Both the position numbers and the translations under genes were made by a program. Positions 1-7,551 of a DNA stretch of 9,211 nucleotides are shown here, one piece after another (the first letter of the stretch is position 1; every line of letters starts with the position of its first letter). Origin of the DNA: Burkholderiales bacterium (GTDB lineage: Bacteria > Pseudomonadota > Gammaproteobacteria > Burkholderiales > Burkholderiaceae_F); assembly GCA_021298875.1 (NCBI GenBank), contig JAJTHJ010000168.1, forward strand, positions 1 to 9,211. Reading direction: 5' to 3'. The notes under the pieces are model-generated. The model was not told where the DNA came from, did no database searches, and was given only the letters and a program-made list of their open reading frames with translations.

Positions 1-147
1 ATGCGCGCCAGCCTGCGCCATGGATCGGTCTGGATACCGCACAGCCGGGCGTTCCGGGATCGCGATGACATGCTCATCCCGCGTGCCGTCTGGGAGCAGA
101 TCCGGGGCGACGGCCGGCAGCGCACGCAATACCGGGCGCTCCAGTTC
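1..147 (+). pseudogene. Tn3-family transposase relic, truncated at both sides
   Basis: The window begins inside an open frame. Its first ~33 residues align without gaps to residues ~456-485 of the larger transposase further right: 19 of 30 positions are identical, including the shared SLR, GSVW, HS, FR, RD and MLIP blocks and a final W. It is therefore a piece from the middle of a Tn3-family TnpA, diverged from the copy at 305-3243 and so not a recent duplicate. The similarity fades after about base 115, although a YRAL stretch just before 147 may still belong to it. The frame then runs into a GGGG-starting sequence that looks like another transposon's end. The N-terminal part must lie left of the window; the catalytic C-terminal part was not found to the right. 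No function is expected. The exact end is inferred. Confidence 0.7.
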
Positions 148-178
148 GGGGTAATCGTACTTTTCGTGCAAATTGATG
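148..178 (+). repeat. candidate left terminal repeat of the Tn3-family element
   Basis: The stretch starts with GGGG, as Tn3-family ends usually do, and continues with a TTTTCGTGCAAATTGATG core that is less GC-rich than its surroundings. It sits exactly where similarity of the left relic to TnpA is lost and about 130 bp upstream of the intact tnpA start, which is the right place for a left end. A weaker, partial counterpart to its inner half (TTCGCGCA, then TTGATG) occurs in inverted orientation directly after the tnpA stop codon, but the outer GGGG part is not repeated there. The call rests on position and style of sequence, without a matched perfect partner. Confidence 0.4.
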
Positions 179-304
179 CGGTTTGGCCGGAAACCCTTTG
201 CTGGCAACGTTCTTGGCCGTCCGAGGTCTCGGCGCAATGGCATTTTCCCCTTTCTCGGTGCATAAGCGTAAATTGCTCCGTTCGCCTTCGGGAGACAGCG
301 CGCC

Positions 305-3243
305 ATGTCGTCCTACGCCTACCGGTTCGTTGGCCAGGAGACCCTGCCCAGCCGACTGACGGAATTCGACCGCCGGCAATTCTTCGAACTCAACGCAGGC
401 GACATCCAGGCGATCCGGGATCGCTTCCGTACCGACCACCGCGCCGCTGCCGCGCTGCAACTGCTGTTCTTGCGCGCCTGCGGGCGACCGGCCGATCGTT
501 TCACTACGCTGCCGCGCAGCCTGCTGCGGTACGTGTTCGAGGCGCTCGGTTTTGCGCCGCTGACCATCGCCAGCCTGCGCAGCCTGTACCGGCGCCGGCC
601 CACCCTTTACGAGCACCAGTTGTGGGCCAAGAGCCATCTTGGTTTGAAGGACGTCAACGACGAGACGGAAGCCGAACTCAAAGGGGTGCTCAAGCTCGCA
701 GCGGCAGAGGTCGCGCACCCCGAAGAAGTCGCTATCGTCGCCCGTCAGTGGCTGTACGACCGCCGCCTGCTGATTCCGAGTTCCCGTCGCTTGCAGGACT
801 GGGCGCGGGAAGCTTTTTCGGGGATCGAAGCGCAGATCCTCGGCGTGGTGCTGGCGGCCGTCCCGCCCGCGACTATTCGCCGCTGCCGAGACTCGGTGTA
901 CAGCCTCCGTGCCCACGCCGCCGAGACGCATCTCGAGTGGCTCAGAACTCCCTCCAAGCGGCACGGTCGGAGCAGTCTCGCCGAGATCATTGAGAAGATT
1001 CGGTACCTGAAAGATCTGACCGTCCACGAGTGGTCACTGGACGACATCGCCATTGCAAAGCAGCACGCCTACGCGCAACGCGTCCAGGCGCGCCGACCGG
1101 TCAAGACGCGGCAGATCAAGGAGGGCACGCAAACCATCGAACTGGTGTGCTTCCTGCGCGTGGGCTTGCCGCAACTGACTGAGGTTGCGATCCAGCAAAG
1201 CAACCGGCGCGGCCAGCAGTTGTTCCGCGAGGCCGCGCAGAAGGCGCAACTGGCCCGTGGCGAGCGCAGGCCGATCTGCGGCAACGCGTGCAAGACGCCC
1301 GCACGATCCTGCGCGGCGACACCAAGCCTTGGGAGACCCGGTGCCGGCAAGCCGATAAGCTTCTGACCGCCTTGCTCGATACTGGCGAGGGCAGTTTCGT
1401 TTCCCGTGTCCGGCAAATGCTCGCCACCGATCATGCGCGCGTGAAGACCCTTCTTGCCGGCATCGCCGATCTTGAGTTTCGCGGTCGCCCGGACGACCCC
1501 GACTTTGTTCGGTAGACGGCTTGGCGGGAACTGCAAACAGGCAAGGAGTCCGAACTGCCCACGGACTTCGCCCTTCCCAAGGTCGGCGCCGCATGGGACG
1601 AACTGGTCCGCGACCCGGACGCCAAACGTGGGCTGCACGCCTTCGCCGCCTGCACCATGCTGTCGTTGCGCAAGAGCCTGCGCCGCGGCAGTGTCTGGGT
1701 CGATCACTCGCTGAGCTTCCGCGAACGCGACCGGATGCTGATCCCGCCGAGCGAATGGGATCGTGATCGCGAACGTTATCGAGGGCTGCTCGGGTTGCCC
1801 GCGACCGCCGACGAGTTCATTGAGCCGGTACTGGCGAACCTCCAGGTCGGACTGGCGGCGGTGGCCGAAGCCAACGCGCAGGGCCGGATCGAGGTCGACG
1901 GCAACGGCCTGCTGCACCTGCCGGCGATAACGGCGCTGCCCGACGACGGCGAGCCGCGCCGCACGCGCGACCTGATCTACAAGGCGATCGGCGCCATCCA
2001 GTTCCCGGACATCCTGCTGGAGGTCGATGCCCAGACCAACTTCAGCGACGAACTGCTTGGCCACCGGGCGACGGATGCGACCGAACTGCTGGCGTCTTAC
2101 GCTGCATTGCTCGTCCACGGCACCGACCTCGACGCCAAGGGCGTGGCCGCGATGATCCCGGGCATCGAGACCGCCCACGTGTCCGTGGCCATGCGCGCCA
2201 TCGAAGGGCACGGGCGGTTGCGCCGGGCCAACGAACGCGTTGTACAACTCCAGGGTCGATTCCCGCTGGCCGCGCATTGGGGAAGCGGGGCCAGGGCTTC
2301 AGCCGACATGATGGCGCTGGATACCTCGCCCCACCTGTGGAGCGCCCGGGTGGACCCGCGCCGCCGCACCTATGCGGCAGGCGTCTACACCCACGTCGTG
2401 GACCGCTGGGGCATCGTGTACGACCAGCCGATCGTGCTCAACGAGCGGCAGGCCGGGGCGGCGATCGAAGGGGTGGAGCAGGTCAACCTTGGCGCCGACC
2501 GGGTGCGTCTGACGCTGCTGGCCGTGGATACCTGCGGCTACAACAACGCGGCGCTGGCCTTGGCCAAGCTGCTCGGGTTCGATCTTTGCCCGCGGCTGCG
2601 CGATCTGGGCGAGCGCAAGCTGTCTCTACCGTCGGAAGTCACGGTTCCTGAGAGCCTCGAACGGGTCGCCGTCAGGCGGTTGTCGCGCAAAGCGATCCGG
2701 GCCGGTTGGGACGATCTTCTGCGGCTCGCCGCATCGATCCGGTCGGGGCGGATCGGCGCGGACGTGGCGCTGCGGTGGCTCGGCAGTGCCGCGCGTGGCG
2801 ACGTGGTCTACGAGGCCGCCGATCAGCTGGGCCGGCTGTTGCGCAGCGTCTTTCTGTGCGACTACCCCACCATCGACGGTTTCCGGCGCGAGATTCACAC
2901 CCTGCTCAGCCGCGGGGAGTCAGTGCACCAGCTTCAGCGCGCGGTCTATGCCGGCAAGGTGCTGGCGGAACGCGGGCGGCGACCGGACGAGTTGCGCGCG
3001 ATCTTCGGCGCGCATGCGCTGCTGACGGATGTCGTGCTCGCCTGGAACACGAGCCGGACGAACGAGGTGGTCGAGCGGTTGCGGCGTGGGGGCATGGCGA
3101 TCGAAGACGACTGGTTGCGCCGGATGGGGCCGGCGCACTTCGGCCACATCAACTTTCGGGGCACATTCCGGTTCGGGATGGAGAAGTACGCGCAGGCGCC
3201 GATCAAGCCGCCGGTGACAGTGCGCGGCGCGGCGAGCGGCTGA
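305..3243 (+). pseudogene. tnpA: Tn3-family transposase TnpA, broken by a frameshift and a nonsense codon
   Basis: This encodes the DDE transposase that cuts and joins Tn3-type ends in replicative transposition. The start ATG has a GGGAG about ten bases upstream. The N-terminal part resembles the DUF4158 region of Tn3 TnpA. Restoring one missing base gives about 979 codons, the normal family length. Reading moves from frame 2 to frame 1 between 1264 and 1267, consistent with loss of one base (product otherwise ends at 1366). A TAG at 1513-1515 (codon 404) interrupts frame 1; the rest is open to the TGA at 3241. The catalytic residues appear intact: D668 in SADMM, D742 in AVDTCGY (the family TDTAGY motif), E872 in RGESVHQLQRA, spaced 74 and 130 residues. 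The HINFRG block near the end is also family-typical. No resolvase accompanies it. Only two lesions suggest recent inactivation; a sequencing error could explain the frameshift but less easily the TAG. Confidence 0.93.
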
Positions 3244-3487
3244 CATCAACTGCGCGAAGTCGTCAGGATGCGCGCAGTCACGATGAATCGGCATCGCCTG
3301 AGCGCTCCAAAAAATCGCGCGGACGTGCCGCTCGTGTCGTCACTCAGTGTCGCGCAGCGTGTTGCCGACAAACGCGGCGGCGTCCTGCGGCAGGATCGGG
3401 CGTTGCCGACAGCCGGCCAGCGCGGCATCGACCTGGTCGAGACTCCACGACACTTCGCGCGAAATTCGCGAGCGCGCCAAAACCGGT
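3244..3487. other. gene-poor junction between transposon remnant and efflux cluster
   Basis: This stretch lies between the tnpA stop codon and the stop codon of the AhpD-like gene, so the two genes converge on it. Just after the tnpA stop, 3244-3258 gives in inverted orientation a TTCGCGCA and TTGATG pattern like the inner half of the candidate left end, but there is no GGGG terminus, so the right end of the Tn3 element is degenerate, lost or misidentified. On the minus strand a 37-codon reading frame (3453-3340, GTG start) has a plausible GC-rich third-position pattern but no ribosome site and no recognised similarity. No convincing bidirectional terminator was seen. Confidence 0.5.
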
Positions 3488-4081
3488 TTACCGTTCGACC
3501 GGAAACATGCGATCCAGCATCCACCGCATCGCCCAGCGCAGCGGCCGGGGTGGAAACAGGTACCCCATCCTGGCCATGCGCTCGCCGATGGTCCGGTACT
3601 GCTCCGCCTCTGCCAACGGGGCGATTCCCAAGCCGTCGACGTAGCGGTTGTACATGCAAAACGCCGCCGCGATCAGCACCGTGTCGTGGATCGCCTCGTC
3701 GCTCGCGCCGGCGGCGCGGGCCGCGTCCGCGTCGGCCGCCGACACGCGGCGCCCGCCGAGCCGAACCTGGTTTGCCAGCGCCAGCAGGGCCTGCATCTGC
3801 GGCGTCTGACGCGCGACGAACTCCGGCGTGGTCACGTCCTCGCGGCGGGTCGGTTGGTCGAGATGGACCGAGCAGACTGCCGCATGGGCATCGGTGCAAA
3901 ACTCGCATTCGTTCAGCGCCGAGACGTAGACGGCAATCAACTCGCGCTCGCCAAGCGTCAGCGGCGACGGGCCGCGCATGATCCGTTGCGCCAGATCGAA
4001 CAGCGCCTTGCCGGTGGACGGTTTGTACCAGGCCGGGGACATGATCCCGGGGTAGGCGTTGTCGATCTCGATGTACGGCAT
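3488..4081 (-). CDS. AhpD-like / carboxymuconolactone decarboxylase-family protein
   Basis: A 197-residue cytoplasmic protein of the AhpD/CMD superfamily. In AhpD-type members a CxxC pair with a nearby histidine acts as a thiol peroxidase or disulfide reductase centre. Here the motif is C59-E-F-C62-T-D-A-H66, preceded by an SALNE helix (a typical uncharacterised peroxidase-related pattern). The NRYVDGLGI segment near residue 145 is also common in this group. Length fits the single-domain peroxidase-related subfamily. The ATG at 4081 is chosen because AAGGAG lies six bases upstream; an in-frame TTG six codons earlier would overlap that site. It follows the RND pump gene in the same direction after a 57-bp gap holding a possible terminator, so it may be expressed at a reduced level by read-through. 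No signal peptide is seen. The substrate is unknown, and true decarboxylase activity is unlikely given the CxxC centre. Confidence 0.88.
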   Translation of the reverse strand: MPYIEIDNAYPGIMSPAWYKPSTGKALFDLAQRIMRGPSPLTLGERELIAVYVSALNECEFCTDAHAAVCSVHLDQPTRREDVTTPEFVARQTPQMQALLALANQVRLGGRRVSAADADAARAAGASDEAIHDTVLIAAAFCMYNRYVDGLGIAPLAEAEQYRTIGERMARMGYLFPPRPLRWAMRWMLDRMFPVER

Positions 4082-4087
4082 GGTCTG

Positions 4088-4093
4088 CTCCTT
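4088..4093 (-). promoter_or_regulatory. ribosome binding site of the AhpD-like gene
   Basis: Perfect AAGGAG on the minus strand, six bases before the ATG at 4081. It decides the start against the upstream in-frame TTG at 4099, whose reading would run through this site. Confidence 0.75.
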
Positions 4094-4097
4094 GGAC

Positions 4098-4125
4098 AAA
4101 AAAGACGCGGCGAGCGGCGCCGGTC
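4098..4125 (-). terminator. possible intrinsic terminator between the pump and AhpD-like genes
   Basis: Read on the minus strand: GAC, a bulged-in-partner stem CGGCG, loop CCGCT, stem CGCCG, an unpaired C, GTC, then six T. This gives an eight-pair GC-rich stem with one bulge and a five-base loop followed directly by a U-tract, 14 bases after the pump stop codon. It would end or attenuate transcription of the adaptor-pump unit before the AhpD-like gene, whose ribosome site begins only four bases after the T run. Such GC-rich hairpins can occur by chance in this base composition, but the T run is unusual here. Confidence 0.5.
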
Positions 4126-4138
4126 GCGGCCTGTGGAA

Positions 4139-7100
4139 TCACGCTGGCGGCGCGGGCACCGCGGCGGGCGGGCGTCGCACGCGGAACCAGGCGGCGTACA
4201 GCGCGGGCAGGAACAGCAGCGTCAAGGCGGTGGCCACGATCAGTCCGCCCATGATCGCCACGGCCATCGGCCCCCAAAAGACGCTGCGCGACAGCGGGAT
4301 CATCGCCAGCACGGCGGCCGCCGCGGTCAGCAGGATCGGCCGCAGCCGGCGCACGGCGGCCTCGACGATCGCGGTCCAGCGGTCCACGCCGGCCGCCTCG
4401 TCGCGCTCGATCTGGTCGACCAGGATCACCGCGTTGCGGATGATCATGCCCACCAGCGCGATCACGCCCAGTTGCGCGACGAAGCCGAACGGCCGCTGAA
4501 AAATCAGCAGCGCCGCCGCCGCCCCGATGAAGCCCAGCGGTCCGGTCAGGAACACGAGCGTGGCGCGCGACACACTCGCCAGTTGCAGCACCAGCAGCGT
4601 GAAGATCAGAAGCAGCGCGAACGGCACGTTGACGATCAGCGAGCGGCCGGCTTTTTCGGTTTCCTCGGTGGCCCCGCCCAGGTGCAACCGATAGTCGGGC
4701 GGCAGTTCGGCGCGCAATGCGCGCATCGGCTCGCCGTCCCAGATGCGGCCGGCCACCGTCGGCCCCTGAATGCCGTCGCGCACCTCGCCCTGCACGGTGA
4801 TCGCGTACTCGCGGTTCTCGCGCCAGAGCACGCCCGGCTCGCCGTCGAACTCCACTTTCACGAGTTGGGCCAGCGGCACGTAGCGACCGTGGGCGGTCGG
4901 CACGTTGGTTTCGGCCAGCTTTGCCATGGTGTCGCGCCCGGCCGCCGGCGCCCGCAGCACGATGTCGATCAACTCGTCGCCTTCGCGGAACTGCCCGATC
5001 GGCGCGCCGGACAGGACCGTCTGGGTCGCGCGTGCCAGCCCCTGGGTGGAGACGCCGAGCGCGCGCGCCTTATCCTGATCCAGCGTGAGCTTCAGCGCCT
5101 TCACCTCTTCGTTCCAGTTGTCGTTGACACCGAAGGTGGCGGGATCGGCGCGGGCGATCGCCTTGACGCGGTCGGCCCAATGGCGCACCCGCGCCGGGTC
5201 CGGTCCCTCGACGCGGAACTGCACCGGATAGGCCACCGGCGGGCCGTTGGGCAGCAGCTTGACCCGCCCGCGCAGGTTGGGGAAATCCTCTTCGAACAGG
5301 CGCAGCAGCCGCGCGCGCAAGGCGTCGCGCGGCTCCAGCCCGCGGCTGGCGACAATGTACTGCGCCAGATTGCTGTGCGGAAACTGCTGATCCAGCGGCA
5401 GATAAAAGCGCGGCGTGCCGGTGCCCACGTAGCCGGCGTAATACTCGACCTCCGGTTGCCGCGCGAGCCAAGCCTCGAAGCGCCTGGCCTCGGCCTCGGT
5501 CGCGGCGTAGCTCGACCCTTCGGGCAGCCACAGATCGACCACCAGTTCCAGCCGGCTGGAGTCCGGGAAGAACTGCTGCTCGATAAAGCGGAAGCCCAGC
5601 CCCCCCAGCAGCAGCGCGGCGAGTGTTGCCGCGATCACCGTCTTGCGCCATTCGACGCACCCGTCCACCAGCGCGCGGAAGCGCCGGTAAAACGGCGTAT
5701 CGAAGAGTTCGTGTCGGCTGTCCGCACCCAGGCGCGGCCGGACCCGCAGCAGCCACATCGACAGCTGCGGCACGAACAGCACCGCCACGAACCAGGAGAT
5801 GACCAGCGCGATCGCGGTCACCGCGAAGATCGAGAAGGTGTATTCGCCGCCGAGCGACCGGGCAAGTGCGATCGGCAAAAATCCCGCCACTGTGATCAGG
5901 GTGCCGGTCAGCATCGGCATCGCGGTCAGCTCGTACATCGCGGTGGCGGCGGCGCGGCGGTCCTGCCCTTCCTCCATCTTGCGCACCACCATCTCGACCG
6001 CGATGATCGCGTCGTCCACCAGCAGGCCCAGCGCAATGATCAAGGCGCCCAGCGAGATTTTGTGCAGGTCGATGCCGGTGAGAAACATCGTCAGGAAGGT
6101 CAGCGCCAGCACCAGCGGGATGGTGAGCGCCACCACCAGCCCCGGCCGCCAGTCCACCCGCAGCGGTCGAGTGTGCAGCCCCAGGCTCAGGAAGGACACG
6201 CCCAGCACCACCGCCACCGCCTCGACCAGCACCTTGAGGAACTCATTGACGCTGGTCGCCACCGCGCGCGGCTGGTCGGCTACCTTGAAAAGTTCGATCC
6301 CCACCGGCAGCTGCGAGCGCAGCCGCCGCTCGGCCGCCGCCAGGTCCTTGCCGAGCGTGATGATGTCGCCGCCTTTGGCCATCGTCACACCCAGGCCGAT
6401 CACCTCGCGCCCCGCTTCGCCCCCGAGCGCCGCCCGCATCTTGTCGCGCGGCGGATCGGTGTAACCGCGGGTCACGGTCGCCACGTCGTCCAGCCTGTAG
6501 GTCGTGCCGCCAGCGCCGATCGGCAGCGCGCGCACATCGTCGACACCGCGCAGCGCGCCGCTCGGCCGGATTTGCACGTTATCGCTCGGCGTGACCAGCA
6601 CGCCGGCCGCCTCCACCGCGTTCTGCGCACCGATCTGCTCGGCCAGCTCGGGTACGGTCAGCCCCAACTGCGCCAGCCGGGCGTGATGGATCTCGATGTA
6701 GAGCTTCTCGTCCTGCGCACCGAAGAGATCCACCTTCGCCACGTTCGGCAAGCGCAGCAGTTGCTGGCGCGCCCAGTCCACGTAGTCCTTCAGCTCGCGA
6801 TAGGTAAAGCCTTCGGCCGAGAACGCGAAAATCACGCCGTAGACGTCGCCGAATTCATCGTTGAAAAACGGCCCCTGTACGCCGGGCGGCAGGCTCGCGC
6901 GTACGTCGCTCACCTTCTTGCGCACCTGGTACCAGACCTGCGGCAGATCCTTGGGCGGGAAGGTGTAGTGCAGCTGGACCAGGATCAGCGACTCGCCCGG
7001 CTTGCTGTACGAGCGGAGTTTTTCCAGATAGGGCGTCTCCTGCAGCTTGCGTTCGAGCTTGTCGGTCACCTGCTCGGCCATCTGCTGCGCAGTCGCGCCG

Positions 7101-7300
7101 GGCCAGAACGTACGGACCACCATCACCCGGAAGGTGAACGGCGGATCCTCGTCCTGGCCCAGTGCATAGAACGCACCGATGCCAGCGATCAGCAAGATCG
7201 CCATCAGGTAGCGGATCAGCGGGCCGTGGTCGAGCGCCCAGGCCGACAGATTGAACCTAGATTCCGCAGTTGACCGCTTATCGCGCACGACAAGTCTCAC
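4139..7300 (-). CDS. RND efflux pump inner-membrane subunit (AcrB/HAE1-like), start displaced by an insertion
   Basis: The proton-driven inner-membrane pump of a tripartite exporter, taking substrates from periplasm or membrane into an outer-membrane channel. The 1053-residue reading frame matches the family length and has the two-fold layout: TM1 (about 29-47), a large periplasmic loop, a TM2-6 block, then the same again. The proton-relay pair D429-D430 is in GLLVDDAIIAVE (TM4). At the AcrB Lys940 position there is R955 in IIRNAVILVDQ, common in non-AcrB relatives. No methionine-rich metal pathway is obvious, so drugs, solvents or lipophilic compounds are likelier than metals. The GTG at 7300 lies inside a 262-bp inserted element and lacks a clear ribosome site; residues 1-15 are element-encoded and native sequence resumes at F16 (FNLSAWAL). 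The original protein, starting at GTG 7555, would be 1049 residues. Whether the gene is still expressed is open. Confidence 0.92.
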   Translation of the reverse strand: MRLVVRDKRSTAESRFNLSAWALDHGPLIRYLMAILLIAGIGAFYALGQDEDPPFTFRVMVVRTFWPGATAQQMAEQVTDKLERKLQETPYLEKLRSYSKPGESLILVQLHYTFPPKDLPQVWYQVRKKVSDVRASLPPGVQGPFFNDEFGDVYGVIFAFSAEGFTYRELKDYVDWARQQLLRLPNVAKVDLFGAQDEKLYIEIHHARLAQLGLTVPELAEQIGAQNAVEAAGVLVTPSDNVQIRPSGALRGVDDVRALPIGAGGTTYRLDDVATVTRGYTDPPRDKMRAALGGEAGREVIGLGVTMAKGGDIITLGKDLAAAERRLRSQLPVGIELFKVADQPRAVATSVNEFLKVLVEAVAVVLGVSFLSLGLHTRPLRVDWRPGLVVALTIPLVLALTFLTMFLTGIDLHKISLGALIIALGLLVDDAIIAVEMVVRKMEEGQDRRAAATAMYELTAMPMLTGTLITVAGFLPIALARSLGGEYTFSIFAVTAIALVISWFVAVLFVPQLSMWLLRVRPRLGADSRHELFDTPFYRRFRALVDGCVEWRKTVIAATLAALLLGGLGFRFIEQQFFPDSSRLELVVDLWLPEGSSYAATEAEARRFEAWLARQPEVEYYAGYVGTGTPRFYLPLDQQFPHSNLAQYIVASRGLEPRDALRARLLRLFEEDFPNLRGRVKLLPNGPPVAYPVQFRVEGPDPARVRHWADRVKAIARADPATFGVNDNWNEEVKALKLTLDQDKARALGVSTQGLARATQTVLSGAPIGQFREGDELIDIVLRAPAAGRDTMAKLAETNVPTAHGRYVPLAQLVKVEFDGEPGVLWRENREYAITVQGEVRDGIQGPTVAGRIWDGEPMRALRAELPPDYRLHLGGATEETEKAGRSLIVNVPFALLLIFTLLVLQLASVSRATLVFLTGPLGFIGAAAALLIFQRPFGFVAQLGVIALVGMIIRNAVILVDQIERDEAAGVDRWTAIVEAAVRRLRPILLTAAAAVLAMIPLSRSVFWGPMAVAIMGGLIVATALTLLFLPALYAAWFRVRRPPAAVPAPPA
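7251..7255 (+). repeat. target-site duplication, left copy (TTGAA)
   Basis: TTGAA directly precedes the left terminal repeat of the inserted element and recurs in direct orientation right after the right terminal repeat (7518-7522). Removing the element and one copy joins the pump gene's codon for F12 to N13 in frame. Confidence 0.88.
7256..7273 (+). repeat. left terminal inverted repeat of the MITE
   Basis: Eighteen bases beginning CCTAGATTCC. They pair with 7500-7517 at 17 of 18 positions. On the minus strand these bases now encode part of the new N-terminus of the pump (S-T-A-E-S-R). Confidence 0.88.
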
Positions 7301-7499
7301 GTTTTCAGCCAGTTGTGGTGCACAGGGGCTTCACCACCCATCGGGTGGCAGCGCTACGCACGGCATAGTGCGCGCGGCGGGCCGCTTGGCGGCGTTGCTC
7401 GTCTCCGGATCGGAGTCCGGGGCAGGCTGCGCAGGGGGCCTGCCCTGCGTCCTCCTCGCGCTTTGCCAGACAGCCCGCCGCACACACTCTGCCGCGCGT

Positions 7500-7517
7500 T
7501 CAACTGCGGAATCTGGG
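7500..7517 (-). repeat. right terminal inverted repeat of the MITE
   Basis: Read on the minus strand it starts CCCAGATTCC and matches the left repeat except at base three. It is followed on the plus strand by the second TTGAA copy. Confidence 0.88.
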
Positions 7518-7522
7518 TTGAA
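7518..7522 (+). repeat. target-site duplication, right copy (TTGAA)
   Basis: Second TTGAA, directly repeating 7251-7255. On the minus strand it includes the F12 codon of the interrupted pump gene. Confidence 0.88.
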
Positions 7523-7551
7523 CCGCCCCGTCGGCGGCCTCCGCGACGCGC

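Larger units (their letters stand above)
7256..7517. mobile_element. 262-bp MITE-like element with 18-bp terminal inverted repeats
   Basis: The left end CCTAGATTCCGCAGTTGA (7256-7273) is matched in inverted orientation at 7500-7517 with one mismatch at the third base (T against C). Both ends are flanked by TTGAA in direct orientation. No transposase fits in 262 bp, so this is a non-autonomous element mobilised in trans. The CCTAGATTC terminus and five-base duplication resemble ISEcp1 of the IS1380 family, so an IS1380-type parent is the best guess from memory. The inside holds hairpins: CCACCC/GGGTGG (7334-7348), CCGGA/TCCGG (7405-7420) and GGGCAGG/CCTGCCC (7420-7445). It is inserted 12 codons into the RND pump gene and separates it from its native start. 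Confidence 0.87.

Noticed and set aside
1255..1275. Programmed frameshift in tnpA
   Set aside because: There is no slippery heptamer at the shift, Tn3 transposases are normally single-frame, and a nonsense codon follows downstream.
2706..3644. A 312-codon plus-strand frame overlapping the tnpA end
   Set aside because: It is an Arg/Ala-rich out-of-frame shadow of tnpA that runs on through the junction without recognisable domains.
3246..4277. A 343-codon minus-strand frame covering the AhpD-like gene
   Set aside because: It is an out-of-frame shadow; the frame at 3488-4081 has the CxxCxxxH motif and a perfect ribosome site.
3347..7273. A 1308-codon open frame on the plus strand opposite the RND pump gene
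   Set aside because: It mirrors the pump's codon periodicity in GC-rich DNA, is dominated by H, R, Q, D and P, has no domain and spans several genes; the minus-strand protein is a clear RND pump.
7256..7320. Outward promoter at the MITE end driving the pump
   Set aside because: No -35/-10 pair with proper spacing upstream of the GTG at 7300 could be found on the minus strand.
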